NCBI GenBank assembly: GCA_902597385.1
Contig: CACJXQ010000006.1
Location: 1-64,000 of the forward strand
DNA length: 64,000 nucleotides
From: an uncultured Pseudomonadota bacterium
GTDB taxonomy: Bacteria > Pseudomonadota > Gammaproteobacteria > Ga0077536
Reading direction: 5' to 3'
A model generated the notes under the pieces. It did no database searches. It saw nothing but the letters and a program-made list of their open reading frames with translations, and was not told the DNA's origin. The translations under genes were made by a program, and so were the position numbers. Of the stretch, positions 26,896 to 36,390 are shown one piece after another. Position 1 is the first letter of the stretch; each line of letters opens with the position of its first letter.

Positions 26896-27769
26896 TTAAA
26901 TTATTGAGGTAAAAGGCCGTTTTTTCTTTTTCGAAATCTATCCGAGCTATCATCAAATTGATTACTTTTTTGATTAGATGCTCCAGTTTTGAGTTTGGGC
27001 TGTAATCGGCATTGGTAAAAAAATCTATTCTGTTAGCATTAAGGAGTTGTTGGCACACTTCTACGGCTTTTTTGTCGCCAGATTTGTGTACTGCAATAGC
27101 GTAGCCCCCATAGTTTTTCACCACGGTCATTGAAGGCACATCTGTTAAACCATCTCCAATGTAAAGCATGTTCCTGAAAGGTATAGGGCGATCGCTCTCC
27201 GGCATAAACAAATTTATGTTTTCTGATGTTTCTTCCAATCCTTTATTTATCCTAAATAAGTACTGGGTTTTAGCCGTGTCATTAATCACGGTGGTTGGAA
27301 ATCGTGCGACTTCATGATGATCGAAATAGTATTCTGAGGCATAAATCTTTTGGAAGAATTTTTTGATGCTTACACCCTCTAGAATTTCTCCAAGACCAGC
27401 AGAGACAATGTAATGTTTGGTTTCGACGGTACCTCGACTTTGCTCTTCTGTATATTTGTTTATTCTGTCAAACCAACTTTCTACGCCAGGGTAATATTTA
27501 ATATGACTCGCAAGTTGGCGCAATGACTCTCTACTAAGATGAGCTTTTTTCTGCTCTATTTTTTCGATGAGTAATCGCATGTAAGTCAAGATGGAGTCGC
27601 CACCAGTTCGCCTTTTCTCTTCATCTACCTCACTCCAGAATTGCTCTGCCTCTAAGCCTAATTCGGGTAAAACAGTGTACTCTTGCATGGGTTGGGGTGT
27701 TAGGGTGCCATCAAAATCGTAAACAAAGGCAAGTCGGTTTTGCTTTAGAATTTTGGTGCTGTCTTTCAT
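26888..27769 (-). CDS. HAD-superfamily phosphatase-like protein
   Basis: A 293-residue HAD hydrolase. The nucleophile motif is VYDFDGTLTPQP (D18 and D20), and the metal-binding motif is LYIGDGLTDVPSM. A cap region of about 80 residues follows motif I. The VETKHYIVSAGLGEILEGV stretch fits motif II (serine). The substrate is unknown. It resembles annotated 'HAD family hydrolase' proteins of similar length rather than phosphoserine phosphatase. No signal peptide is seen. It overlaps the downstream lipoprotein gene by eight bases. The start is ATG 27769. Confidence 0.78.
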   Translation of the reverse strand: MKDSTKILKQNRLAFVYDFDGTLTPQPMQEYTVLPELGLEAEQFWSEVDEEKRRTGGDSILTYMRLLIEKIEQKKAHLSRESLRQLASHIKYYPGVESWFDRINKYTEEQSRGTVETKHYIVSAGLGEILEGVSIKKFFQKIYASEYYFDHHEVARFPTTVINDTAKTQYLFRINKGLEETSENINLFMPESDRPIPFRNMLYIGDGLTDVPSMTVVKNYGGYAIAVHKSGDKKAVEVCQQLLNANRIDFFTNADYSPNSKLEHLIKKVINLMIARIDFEKEKTAFYLNNLNE

Positions 27770-28059
27770 AATGTTTCTCTAAAACCTTTAAGTACTCTTC
27801 GGACATTGATTTTCGGAAATACCTAACAACAAAATCGCTCGAAATGCAAAGCTCCTTACTCTGTTTTGGTTGCCCACCAAGGCGTATGTTAGGTTCGCCT
27901 CAGTTGATAGACACGAGGGTGGGTTTGCTCAACTTAGCCTCTTTCAAATCCCTCAGTCTGGGAAAGTAGCATGAACCTAGCTGAAAAGCTTCCTCCGTAT
28001 TTTTCTAACGCTAATTTCATTCTTATTTAGACCGTTGGCCAACGTGAATAACGCGGGTT
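27770..28059. other. Intergenic region with nested inverted repeats
   Basis: This 290-base gap lies between two HAD genes on the minus strand. I see no protein gene and none of the landmark sequences of 4.5S RNA, tmRNA or RNase P RNA. It holds two nested palindromes: CCCACC (27873-27878) with GGTGGG (27918-27923), enclosing AGGCG (27880-27884) with CGCCT (27896-27900). This could be a structured leader, a small RNA or simply a chance fold. Confidence 0.4.
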
Positions 28060-28743
28060 CTATTTACTTTTGTCTCGAAAGATGGCCAGAATCACCCGGC
28101 AGGCAGTTTTGGGGCTAGGTATGACAAAATTAGCAACTTCCCGAATTTTATTGCTCGGGTACACCGTGTCTGGCACCAGTATTGTGAACATGTTTGCCGC
28201 CACGGCTGATTCTACCCCAATCGCTGAGTCTTCTACTGCTAAACATTCTTCAGGATGATAGCCGAGCGCCTCAGCTGCTTTTAGAAAAATCTCTGGGTCC
28301 GGCTTCCCGTTTCTCACCTGATCTCCCCCAATTATAATGTCGAACGGGTCGTGTATCCCAGCTATTCTCAATGAGCGCTCGGCTTGTTCGGTTGGAGTTG
28401 AAGTTGCCACAGCTAAGGGGATTTTTTCTTCACTTAGGCGCCTAAGTAATTCCGGAATGCCTGGTTTCGGAGAGATTCCGTTCTCCTCAGTATGAGAAAT
28501 CCAGTTATATGCGAAAATCCGTTTGAAATCTTCAAGCGGAAATTTCGGTCCTAGTGATTTTACTATGGCTCTCTCCAAAGATTCTCTTGGTAATCCAACC
28601 CAGGTGCTGTAGGTTTTTTCATCAATGGAGAATCCTAATTCTGAGGCGCTGCGATTAGCTATTAATTTGAAAAGTGGTTCGGAATCTATGATTGTTCCGT
28701 CCATATCGAAGATCGCTGCTGACAATTTTTTGAAATTGCCCAC
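28060..28743 (-). CDS. HAD-IA family phosphatase/phosphoglucomutase-like
   Basis: A 227-residue member of the HAD subfamily IA that includes beta-phosphoglucomutase and sugar-phosphate phosphatases (YniC/YcjU type). Motif I is AAIFDMDGTIIDSEPLF (two Asp), motif II is AVATSTPTE (Ser/Thr), motif III is GKPDPEIFLKAAEALG (Lys), and motif IV is AVEDSAIGVESAVAA (Glu-Asp). The four-helix cap between motif I and II decides the substrate, which I cannot read. The start is GTG 28743, sharing one base with the TAG stop of the LOG gene (TAGTG), so the two genes are translationally coupled. Confidence 0.87.
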   Translation of the reverse strand: MGNFKKLSAAIFDMDGTIIDSEPLFKLIANRSASELGFSIDEKTYSTWVGLPRESLERAIVKSLGPKFPLEDFKRIFAYNWISHTEENGISPKPGIPELLRRLSEEKIPLAVATSTPTEQAERSLRIAGIHDPFDIIIGGDQVRNGKPDPEIFLKAAEALGYHPEECLAVEDSAIGVESAVAANMFTILVPDTVYPSNKIREVANFVIPSPKTACRVILAIFRDKSK

Positions 28744-29288
28744 TAGATTTCTCTCATCAAGCTGTCAAGTAAATTTTTAGGCTCTTGGTTAATAACCATT
28801 TGCTTCTCTAGGCTATGGTGCGTTAAAGCATTCTTTTGAAAGTGTTTAAGCATTGCAAAGAGTGGGGTGTAGAATCCATTCAAGTCCAAAAAACCAATTG
28901 GCTTAGTTAGCTGCCGAAGCTGAAGAAGAGCCAATACTTCCGTAATCTCATCTAAGGTGCCTATCCCTCCAGGCAAAGCTATAAAACCATCGGCCATTTT
29001 AAGCATCTCTTTTTTTCTTTCGAACAACGTTTTGACCACTCTTTTTTCATATTGGTGATTTTTAGGATTTTCAACTTGGTTTAGAAAGGTTGGTATGACT
29101 GCAATCACATCCCCGCTCTTTTCGTGACACCCAGATGCGACCGCGCCCATTAATCCCTGGTTCCCACCCCCGTAAATTAAAGTTAAGCCTCTCAGGGCTA
29201 ATTCTTCCCCGAGTGACCTGCTTTTTTCAAAAAAAAACTGATTGCCTACCTGTGATCCACAGAACACACATATTTTTTTCGTGCCCAT
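28743..29288 (-). CDS. LOG family protein (TIGR00730, putative nucleotide 5'-monophosphate phosphoribohydrolase)
   Basis: A 181-residue Rossmann-fold protein of the LONELY GUY family, whose characterised members remove ribose 5-phosphate from cytokinin or purine nucleotides. The signature is FIALPGGIGTLDEITEVL (PGGxGTxxE), preceded by CVFCGSQVG and LIYGGGNQGLMGAVA, and by ERKKEMLKMADGF. ATG 29288 lies seven bases after the preceding gene's stop. It is coupled to the HAD gene downstream; a phosphatase next to a nucleotide-processing enzyme suggests nucleotide salvage or clean-up, by inference. Confidence 0.88.
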   Translation of the reverse strand: MGTKKICVFCGSQVGNQFFFEKSRSLGEELALRGLTLIYGGGNQGLMGAVASGCHEKSGDVIAVIPTFLNQVENPKNHQYEKRVVKTLFERKKEMLKMADGFIALPGGIGTLDEITEVLALLQLRQLTKPIGFLDLNGFYTPLFAMLKHFQKNALTHHSLEKQMVINQEPKNLLDSLMREI

Positions 29289-29294
29289 AATTTA

Positions 29295-29879
29295 TTAATA
29301 CGCCATCCATATTAAAGTTGAGTTTTCCATTACCCAGTTTCCCGAGCTATCTTTTTTTAAGCCCAAAAAGCGCCCAGTGCCGCAATTTGGACCGCAGTGG
29401 TATTCGACGAGTACGATGCTCTTTTCTAACTGTGCATCAAAACCTGGTTTGGAGAGTCTTATAAACCCATCAGTATTTTTATATCGTTTTGAGAATGTGT
29501 CCCAAGTAGCATTTAAATCCTTGTCTTTAAAAATTAAATTAAAATCTTTTTTTGTTAAGACTTTGTAGTTGATTGACAGGTCTAAGCTTTCAGTAATTAT
29601 TTGACGTTTGGAATTCTTTTCTTTCCAATCATTAAGTATTTCTTCCTGAGAATTTAATTCTTCCATTAATTTTATCTGCTCAGCATGGCCAATAGTATGC
29701 AAAGTGTTTCCAGTTGATTCTTCATGGATGAGTACTTGGCTTCTCGCAGAACCTCTTCCCTGATGTAAGATCTCGCGATAGATCGCGACCTCTTCCTTTT
29801 GGAAAATTATTTCACCAAAAACTTCTGGAGCAAGCAAATTGGAAATAACCAAAAAAACGATAATTCGAGATCGATTCAT
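29295..29879 (-). CDS. Exported protein of unknown function
   Basis: A 194-residue protein with a signal peptide (MNRSRIIVFLVISNLLAPEVFG/EI). I do not recognise a named domain. The middle is charged (EELNSQEEILNDWKEKNSKR). The C-terminal part has YHCGPNCGTGRFLGLKK followed by an SSGNWVMENSTLIWM strand pair, typical of small periplasmic beta proteins; the two cysteines could form a disulfide. I chose ATG 29879, with AGGA just upstream, over a TTG at 29897. Four bases separate it from the upstream MmgE/PrpD gene stop, so it belongs to that transcription unit. Confidence 0.68.
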   Translation of the reverse strand: MNRSRIIVFLVISNLLAPEVFGEIIFQKEEVAIYREILHQGRGSARSQVLIHEESTGNTLHTIGHAEQIKLMEELNSQEEILNDWKEKNSKRQIITESLDLSINYKVLTKKDFNLIFKDKDLNATWDTFSKRYKNTDGFIRLSKPGFDAQLEKSIVLVEYHCGPNCGTGRFLGLKKDSSGNWVMENSTLIWMAY

Positions 29880-29900
29880 TTTTCCTATGGAGCTCAACTT

Positions 29901-31295
29901 TCATCTATCCGCTGTTATAGCTTCTCTTATCTGATTTAAACTAGAGAGGTCTTCTAAACTATCCAGTAGGCCTAGAATCTTGATGCTAGATTCCTCACCT
30001 AATAAATTGGCGCAATTAGCTGAGAATTTTTCCTTTATCTCTGATTTGCTGAGGGGGTTTCTCAATGATCCACGGTTGTATTTTACCTCTACCTCTATCG
30101 TTTGATTATCTGTGGTCTCGACAATTATTATGCCAGAGAAATATTTCGGATACAGTGACCTGTCAGTATCTGTGTAGTAGATCTTGGTTGCTAGATCCAG
30201 TACCGAGGGATTGCTCAAGGCATCGGCGGTGAGTTCTTTCAGAGTGAAACGGTTATACACGAAAACTGCGGATATGATGTAAGGTATGCTGAATTGAGCC
30301 TCATAAGAATTGGCGGGGCGTCTTTTCTTGACTATTGGTTCGCATACAACTGGGATTTGGTCCCTGTGTACCAAAGCTGTAATTTTCCTTATCGAATTGG
30401 ATGTTAGTTTATGCTCTCTCTTCAACTTTAAAGCACAATCAGCGAAGGCATGGTTGAAATGACAAGCGGGATACGGCTTTATTGCGTTCCCAAGAGTCTG
30501 CCATGTAGTTCCTAAGGTGTTAATTTCTCGGTAGATCTCATTTCTTTTATCTTTGCCAAGTAGGTTTTTAAAGAGACCAAATTGTCCTTCCAAAGGTCGT
30601 TTAGGACCTACGAAATTATGTTTTGCTAAGGACGCGGCTGTTATTCCAGAGACAGCAGCCCATGCAGGGTGGATTCTTTTAGTCCAAGCTCCCTCTGTTA
30701 TGAATTCCATATTCCCCGCTGCCATGCTAGATACAATACCGATGGCATTCTGGATTTGAATAGTACTTAAATTATATAAATAGGATGCCGTAATAGTGCA
30801 ACCAAAGGCCCCAATTATCCCAGTGGGGTGGTGCCCCAGTTTTTGTAATTGACCCTCGGCCACTATTCCAATCCTAGCCGTTATCTCGGTTCCAAATATG
30901 AAAGCTACTAGTGTTTTCATGCCAGGGGAGTTAGTTTCCAATCCAACGCTTAAAGCGACCGGCCATAAACTACTAGAGCAATGGGTGACGGCGTCCAAAT
31001 GTGTATCATCGTAATCCAACCCGTGAATTAATGCTGCGTTACAGAAGGCGGCATCTCGCATTGATAAACCCTTACTTTGTCCTATTACTGGAGAGGTGCC
31101 CGGTCCAGAGAGTTCAGTCATTGTTTTTAAAACAGTTTGACTAAAATCGAAACTTCTTGATGCATAGGCGATCCCTACGGTGTCGATAATGCAAAGCTTA
31201 GCAAGATCTAGAACATTTCTAGGTATTTCTTGGGCTGGAAACGAGTTGGTGAAGGCAGAGATAAGTTCCGATATTGAATTTTCTTGAATGTTCAT
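29901..31295 (-). CDS. MmgE/PrpD family protein
   Basis: A 464-residue member of the MmgE/PrpD fold, which includes 2-methylcitrate dehydratase, cis-aconitate decarboxylase and iminodisuccinate epimerase. Family features are LCIIDTVGIAYASR, ALIHGLDYDDTHLDAVTHCSS, HPTGIIGAFGCTITASYLY, GAWTKRIHPAWAAVSGI and IKPYPACHFNHAFADCAL. No prpB or prpC is nearby, so propionate catabolism is not supported, and the substrate is open. It is divergent from a hydratase-like gene, 49 bases away. The start is ATG 31295. Confidence 0.87.
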   Translation of the reverse strand: MNIQENSISELISAFTNSFPAQEIPRNVLDLAKLCIIDTVGIAYASRSFDFSQTVLKTMTELSGPGTSPVIGQSKGLSMRDAAFCNAALIHGLDYDDTHLDAVTHCSSSLWPVALSVGLETNSPGMKTLVAFIFGTEITARIGIVAEGQLQKLGHHPTGIIGAFGCTITASYLYNLSTIQIQNAIGIVSSMAAGNMEFITEGAWTKRIHPAWAAVSGITAASLAKHNFVGPKRPLEGQFGLFKNLLGKDKRNEIYREINTLGTTWQTLGNAIKPYPACHFNHAFADCALKLKREHKLTSNSIRKITALVHRDQIPVVCEPIVKKRRPANSYEAQFSIPYIISAVFVYNRFTLKELTADALSNPSVLDLATKIYYTDTDRSLYPKYFSGIIIVETTDNQTIEVEVKYNRGSLRNPLSKSEIKEKFSANCANLLGEESSIKILGLLDSLEDLSSLNQIREAITADR

Positions 31296-31344
31296 TTATC
31301 CACTATTTTATTAATGATATCGTAAAGCATTGTTGTAGTGGAGT

Positions 31345-32202
31345 ATGAAAGATATGGGTTTAGGTGTCATTTTTTTTCTCACACTAATAATGGCAGCGCC
31401 AATAGAATTGTCTGCTTCAGATGCTGTGTCTGTCGATCCTTGGAATGAAACTGCGAGGTACCTCCAAGAGACCGAAGCCAAGCAAGGGTTTTTACCTAAA
31501 GTAAAAGACCTTGTCCCTAACTTAACCGTGGCGGATGCCTACAAGATCCAGAATAGCTTTATTCAACTTATGAACAAAGGCGCTGTAATAGCAGGCTATA
31601 AAGCTGGCTTTACAGGAGTTGAGGGCAGAGAGGAATTCGAACTTCAACATCCTGTTTCTGGGGTTTTATTCGAGGGTTGTGGTTATGAGGACGGAGTTGT
31701 TATTAGCCTTTCGGAGCATCCTGGCCTTATGCTAGAAATGGAATTAGGTTTCCGGTTGAAAAAAAGGTTGAAAAATCGCCTTAAAGAACCAAAAGACTTA
31801 GACGGTTTAATAAGTGATGCGTTACCTGTTATTGAATTACCGCACCTTAAATTTAAGAATTTGGAAGGCATTACAGGAGTTGATTTAGTCTCGACTAATA
31901 TGGCCGCCGCTTGTTGGATCGAGGGAGATCCAATGAAAGATCTAACTCCCAAGAGTTATGATGATTTAGAAGTTTTGCTTTACCAAGATAGTAAGTTGAT
32001 AGATTCTGGCTTGGCGGGGGCTGTAAATGGCCAGCGACAGGCTCTAATGTGGCTAATTAATCATCTTCTCGATAGGAATGTTGAGTTGCATGAAGGTTTG
32101 CTATTGCTCACCGGGAAAATCGGAAAAATTAACCTAGCTCGAGTAGGGAAATATCGAGCTATTTACGGCAACAACGAGGTGCTTTTTGAAATAAACCCTT
32201 AG
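31345..32202 (+). CDS. 2-keto-4-pentenoate hydratase/FAH-like protein with a signal peptide
   Basis: A 285-residue protein resembling MhpD-type hydratases of the fumarylacetoacetate hydrolase superfamily: AYKIQNSFIQL, GYKAGFTG, HPVSGVLFEG, MLEMELGFRL with acidic metal ligands, LPVIELPHLKFKNL, and NGQRQALMWLINHL. Unusually, it begins with a hydrophobic segment (LGVIFFLTLIMAAPIELSAS) that looks like a cleavable signal peptide, although characterised family members are cytoplasmic. GGAG at 31340-31343 is very close to ATG 31345; an in-frame ATG at 31354 (MGLGVIFF) has better spacing and keeps the signal. It is divergent from the MmgE/PrpD gene. Confidence 0.78.
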   Translation: MKDMGLGVIFFLTLIMAAPIELSASDAVSVDPWNETARYLQETEAKQGFLPKVKDLVPNLTVADAYKIQNSFIQLMNKGAVIAGYKAGFTGVEGREEFELQHPVSGVLFEGCGYEDGVVISLSEHPGLMLEMELGFRLKKRLKNRLKEPKDLDGLISDALPVIELPHLKFKNLEGITGVDLVSTNMAAACWIEGDPMKDLTPKSYDDLEVLLYQDSKLIDSGLAGAVNGQRQALMWLINHLLDRNVELHEGLLLLTGKIGKINLARVGKYRAIYGNNEVLFEINP

Positions 32203-32225
32203 TGGAATCCAAATTGATTAGTTGC

Positions 32226-33035
32226 TTAGTGTAATCCCATAGCCTGAACAATAGTCGCAGCAATTTCTTCGATAGACACGGTAGAGGTATCTAAGAACGG
32301 TAAGTTCTCTGCTTTGAACAATGTTTCGGCAATGGAAACCTCTTTGCGACAATTACTTAGCTTCGAGTATTCTCCTTCTGGTCTTCTCTCTCTTCGAATT
32401 CTGCTTAATTGCTCTGGGCGTATTGTTAGGCCATAAACTTTGTTTTTGACGCTACGTAAAACTTCAGGCATCTTTAGTTTATTAAAATCGTCTGAAGTCA
32501 GTGGGTAATTGGCGGCTTTTAGGGAATAGTGCATTGAGAGGTACAAGCAAGTGGGTGTTTTTCCACATCTTGAAACTCCCATCAAAACTATGTCCGCCTC
32601 GTGGAAATCACTTGGACTCAATCCATCGTCATGGTTTAGTGTGAAATTTAAGGCGCTAAGCCTAGTCTCATAGGCGGTTGTATCACTAATACCGTGCATT
32701 TTCCCCGCACTCCGCGAGGAATTGGATTCCAACGCCTTTTCAAGTGGCCCGACAAATGTGCCGAACAAATCAAATACATTCGGCGAACTGGTTGCTATAA
32801 TTGATAGAATTTCAGGGTCAGTTAAGGTGCTGAAGACTATAGGGTCTTCCCCGTCTACCTTGGTTTGTTCAATGATTGTAGATACGGCATTTTTTGCGGA
32901 GGTAACATCGGTGACAAACGGGATAAAGGTTTTAGTGAACTGTATTTTAGGAAACTGGGTAAGAAGGCTACCCCCGAGAGTTTCGGCTGTAATTCCAGTT
33001 CTATCGGAAATAAAGAAAACTTTTCTTTTAGTCAA
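32226..33035 (-). CDS. ppsR: Phosphoenolpyruvate synthase regulatory kinase/phosphorylase
   Basis: A bifunctional DUF299-type regulator that switches PEP synthase off and on by ADP-dependent phosphorylation and Pi-dependent dephosphorylation of a threonine beside its catalytic histidine. Signatures are VFFISDRTGITAETLG, FVGPLEKAL, MHGISDTTAYETRLSALNFTLNHDDG, the P-loop LMGVSRCGKTPTCLYL, and a C-terminal SVEEIA-like SIEEIAATIVQAMGL. About 269 residues, as in relatives. I chose TTG 33035 (TKRKVFF) because it matches the family N-terminus; the frame is open to a TTG at 33065. It is divergent from its target gene ppsA, the usual arrangement. Confidence 0.93.
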   Translation of the reverse strand: MTKRKVFFISDRTGITAETLGGSLLTQFPKIQFTKTFIPFVTDVTSAKNAVSTIIEQTKVDGEDPIVFSTLTDPEILSIIATSSPNVFDLFGTFVGPLEKALESNSSRSAGKMHGISDTTAYETRLSALNFTLNHDDGLSPSDFHEADIVLMGVSRCGKTPTCLYLSMHYSLKAANYPLTSDDFNKLKMPEVLRSVKNKVYGLTIRPEQLSRIRRERRPEGEYSKLSNCRKEVSIAETLFKAENLPFLDTSTVSIEEIAATIVQAMGLH

Positions 33036-33133
33036 AATAACGCGGTCCCTATAAAGATTTAACAAGAAAGCATTAAATATTAGTATACCTTGGAGAGCAA
33101 AGAAAATGCGTAAATTAAAAATGAGTGATAGCC

Positions 33134-35503
33134 ATGAGTAAATATGTCTTACCCTTAGATCAACTAAGTTTGGTCGATATCAACTTGGTTGGTGGGAAAA
33201 ATGCTTCCCTCGGGGAAATGATAACTCACTTGAATGATGCGGGCATCAAGGTTCCAGGAGGTTTTGCTACTACAACCAATTCGTTTGCTTTGTTTTTAGA
33301 ACAAAATAATCTAGTGCAAAAAATTAAAGAGTTAACAGAAAAACTGGATGTTTCGGACCTTAAACAATTGAAAGCAGTCGGGGCTCAAGTGCGGGCTATG
33401 GTGATGGAGTCTGAACTGCCCGATGTGGTCGTGGAGGCACTAAGGCTATCGTATGATAGATTATGCGATGAGGTTGCAGGTGAGTTTTCAGTCGCTGTAC
33501 GCTCATCAGCTACCGCAGAAGATCTTCCTGATGCTTCATTTGCCGGGCAACAAGAGACTTTTTTGAATGTAAGAGGTTTCGACAATGTGCTGGTGAGAAT
33601 CAAGGACGTTTTCGCTTCTTTGTACAACGACCGAGCTATTTCTTATCGTAGTCACCAGGGTTATGTTGATGGTGAGGTCTCTATCTCTGCGGGTATCCAG
33701 AGGATGGTACGAAGCGATATTGCCTCTAGTGGTGTCATGTTCACGTTGGATACAGAGTCGGGTTATCGAGATGTAGTTTTTATAACTTCCAGCTATGGGT
33801 TGGGAGAGTTAGTTGTTCAGGGAGCAGTAAACCCTGATGAGTTCTATGTTTGTAAAAAAGCATTAGGAAGAGGAGATCGTGCAATACTCAAACGAGGTCT
33901 GGGCTCTAAACATCTGTCTATGAAATTTATCGATAAGGGAAGTAGTGCAGTGAGCGAGGAAGTAGAAACAGTTAATGTAACTTCGCAAAAATCACAAATT
34001 TTTAGTCTCAAAGATGAAGAAATAGAACAGTTGGCAAAAATCGGAGTGCGGATTGAAGAACATTATGGGAGGCCTATGGACATAGAATGGGCTAAAGATG
34101 GTGTCGACGGTGAGCTGTATATTGTTCAAGCTAGGCCGGAGACAGTGCAGAGTAATAGTTCAGATCATGCTATAGAGAAGTTTTCGCTGTTAGAAAGAGG
34201 CCAAGTTCTTACTGAGGGTAGGAGCATTGGTGGAAAAATAGGGGCTGGCAAGGTCAGAATAATTGAAAATATCGACGAAATGGAAAGGCTTGATGAAGGT
34301 GCTGTTTTAGTTACGGATATGACTGACCCCGATTGGGAACCTGTAATGAAGAGGGCGTCGGCCATAGTAACCAACAGAGGTGGTAGGACCTGTCATGCTG
34401 CAATAATAGCGAGAGAGCTGGGTGTGCCTGCAATAGTCGGTTGCGGAGATGCTACTAAAACTCTCGCAGAGGATAAGGCTGTAACCGTAGTGTGTTCAGA
34501 GGGGGATACCGGAAAAGTATATGAAGGTGAATTAAAATTTGAAAGGACCGAAATTAGGTTGAAGGAAATGCCCTCAGTCAGCACTAAGATAATGATGAAT
34601 GTGGGTAATCCGGAGAGAGCATTTGCATTCGCAAACTTGCCAAATGAGGGCGTTGGGCTTGCTAGGCTTGAGTTTATAATAAACCAATTTGTGGGTGTGC
34701 ATCCGAAAGCTCTTCTAGACTATAAGCAGCTGGAAGAAAAACTAAGATTAGAAATTTCCGATAAAATTTCCGCCTATAATAATCCCAAAGACTTTTTTAT
34801 AAAGAGAGTTGCAGAGGGCGTTTCCACTATCGCGGCTCCCTTTTTTCCAAAACCTGTCATAGTTAGGCTTTCTGACTTTAAGTCGAATGAATATTTTAAT
34901 TTACTTGGAGGGAAAAATTATGAGCCTGTAGAGGAGAATCCGATGTTGGGATTCAGAGGGGCTTCCCGGTACATATCAGACGACTTTAGGCCCTGCTTTG
35001 AATTAGAATGCCAGGCGATTAACTGGGTTCGTAAGGAGATGGGCTTAAAAAATGTTGAGATTATGGTGCCGTTTGTCAGGACCGTGTCTGAAGCTGAAGA
35101 GGTCATTAACCTACTATCTGAAAATGGTCTGGTACGAGGGTCAGATGGTTTAAGGATAATAATGATGTGTGAATTACCATCCAATGCTTTATTGGCTGGA
35201 GAATTTTTAAAATATTTTGACGGGTTTTCCATTGGTTCAAATGACATGACTCAACTAGCGCTTGGTTTAGATAGAGATTCTAGTCTTGTATCAAACTTAT
35301 TTGACGAGAGGGATGAAGCCGTGAAGAAATTGTTAAAAATGGCCATTTCAGAATGTAGAAGAGCGGGAAAATATGTTGGCATTTGTGGTCAAGGACCATC
35401 TGATCATCCAGAGTTTGCCAGTTGGCTCATCCAACAAGGCATTGAAAGCGTTTCTCTCAATCCGGACACGGTCGTTCAGACTTGGATGGACTTAGCTGAA
35501 TAG
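33134..35503 (+). CDS. ppsA: Phosphoenolpyruvate synthase
   Basis: Converts pyruvate and ATP to PEP, AMP and phosphate, the entry to gluconeogenesis. The 789 residues have the PPDK-type layout. The N-terminal ATP-binding domain has [32 protein letters not shown] and DIEWAKDG. The central swivelling domain has the catalytic His in [18 protein letters not shown], adjacent to the threonine that PpsR modifies. The C-terminal PEP/pyruvate barrel has [30 protein letters not shown] and [15 protein letters not shown] chose ATG 33134 over GTG 33125. It is divergent from its regulator ppsR, with about 100 bases between them for both promoters. Confidence 0.96.
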   Translation: MSKYVLPLDQLSLVDINLVGGKNASLGEMITHLNDAGIKVPGGFATTTNSFALFLEQNNLVQKIKELTEKLDVSDLKQLKAVGAQVRAMVMESELPDVVVEALRLSYDRLCDEVAGEFSVAVRSSATAEDLPDASFAGQQETFLNVRGFDNVLVRIKDVFASLYNDRAISYRSHQGYVDGEVSISAGIQRMVRSDIASSGVMFTLDTESGYRDVVFITSSYGLGELVVQGAVNPDEFYVCKKALGRGDRAILKRGLGSKHLSMKFIDKGSSAVSEEVETVNVTSQKSQIFSLKDEEIEQLAKIGVRIEEHYGRPMDIEWAKDGVDGELYIVQARPETVQSNSSDHAIEKFSLLERGQVLTEGRSIGGKIGAGKVRIIENIDEMERLDEGAVLVTDMTDPDWEPVMKRASAIVTNRGGRTCHAAIIARELGVPAIVGCGDATKTLAEDKAVTVVCSEGDTGKVYEGELKFERTEIRLKEMPSVSTKIMMNVGNPERAFAFANLPNEGVGLARLEFIINQFVGVHPKALLDYKQLEEKLRLEISDKISAYNNPKDFFIKRVAEGVSTIAAPFFPKPVIVRLSDFKSNEYFNLLGGKNYEPVEENPMLGFRGASRYISDDFRPCFELECQAINWVRKEMGLKNVEIMVPFVRTVSEAEEVINLLSENGLVRGSDGLRIIMMCELPSNALLAGEFLKYFDGFSIGSNDMTQLALGLDRDSSLVSNLFDERDEAVKKLLKMAISECRRAGKYVGICGQGPSDHPEFASWLIQQGIESVSLNPDTVVQTWMDLAE

Positions 35504-35509
35504 GCCTCC

Positions 35510-36379
35510 TTATGGTTTGTCATTCAGTTGCATGGAGAAGTCAATCGCTTTTATGTTTTTTGTGAGTGCCCCGACCGATACGAAATCTATATCTAATTCG
35601 CTTAATCTTCTGATTCTTTCTAGAGTAAGGTTTCCGGATACTTCCACGAGTGTCTTTTTAGAGACGAGTGGCAAACTACCCTTTATTTGATCTTCATTAA
35701 AATTATCGAACATGACAATGTCAGCCCCCGCTTGGACAGCTTCCGAAATCTGTTCTGCATGCTCCACTTCTACTTCGATTTTTAATTTCGGATAAAGATC
35801 TCGAATGGTTTCGACGGCTTTTTTGATTGAACCTGCTGCTAGAATGTGATTTTCCTTGATGAGAATGCCGTCGTAAAGTCCTTTTCTATGGTTTTTTCCA
35901 CCTCCGCAAACAACAGCATATTTTTGAGCGTCTCGTAATCCTGGAATGGTCTTGCGCGTATCCAATATTTTGACTTTTTTGTTCCGTATAGCATCTACGT
36001 ATTGCGCAGTTGTTGTCGCAGTGCCAGACAAAGTTTGGAGGAAATTGATCGCCGTTCTTTCTCCTGAAAGTATTTTCTGAGTGTTTCCGCGAATCACGCA
36101 GACGGTTTTATTCTTTGAGATGCGGTCCCCATCTTTGCAGTTCCAAGATATTTTTATTCTAGAGTCCAAAATTTGATAGGTTTTATTTACCCATTCTGTC
36201 CCGCATAAGATAGAATCCTCCCTGCATACTATCTCTGCGTTATTATTTCTAAGCGGATCTATCAAGGCGGCGGTTCGATCACCATCACCTATATCTTCCT
36301 CCAATGCTCTTAACACAGAGGTTTCGATACTTTTTTCAGAAGGTTTGATAGATTTTTGATTCATCTGGTCTAATTCCAT
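35510..36379 (-). CDS. nadC: Nicotinate-nucleotide pyrophosphorylase (quinolinate phosphoribosyltransferase)
   Basis: Converts quinolinate and PRPP to nicotinate mononucleotide in NAD synthesis. The 289 residues include LEEDIGDGDRTAALI near the N-terminus, ERTAINFLQTLSGTATTTAQYV, ILDTRKTIPGLRDAQKYAV, CGGGKNHRKGLYDGILIKENH, EVEVEHAEQ, and IVMFDNFNEDQI with the PRPP/quinolinate-binding basic and acidic residues. The stop is six bases from the convergent ppsA stop. An AGCS symporter gene lies 11 bases upstream on the same strand, suggesting one transcript. Confidence 0.96.
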   Translation of the reverse strand: MELDQMNQKSIKPSEKSIETSVLRALEEDIGDGDRTAALIDPLRNNNAEIVCREDSILCGTEWVNKTYQILDSRIKISWNCKDGDRISKNKTVCVIRGNTQKILSGERTAINFLQTLSGTATTTAQYVDAIRNKKVKILDTRKTIPGLRDAQKYAVVCGGGKNHRKGLYDGILIKENHILAAGSIKKAVETIRDLYPKLKIEVEVEHAEQISEAVQAGADIVMFDNFNEDQIKGSLPLVSKKTLVEVSGNLTLERIRRLSELDIDFVSVGALTKNIKAIDFSMQLNDKP

Positions 36380-36390
36380 TCACTTGTTCT

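Noticed and set aside
27770-28059. Candidate 6S, 4.5S, tmRNA or RNase P RNA in the gap
   Set aside because: None of the conserved sequence blocks of these RNAs could be found on either strand.
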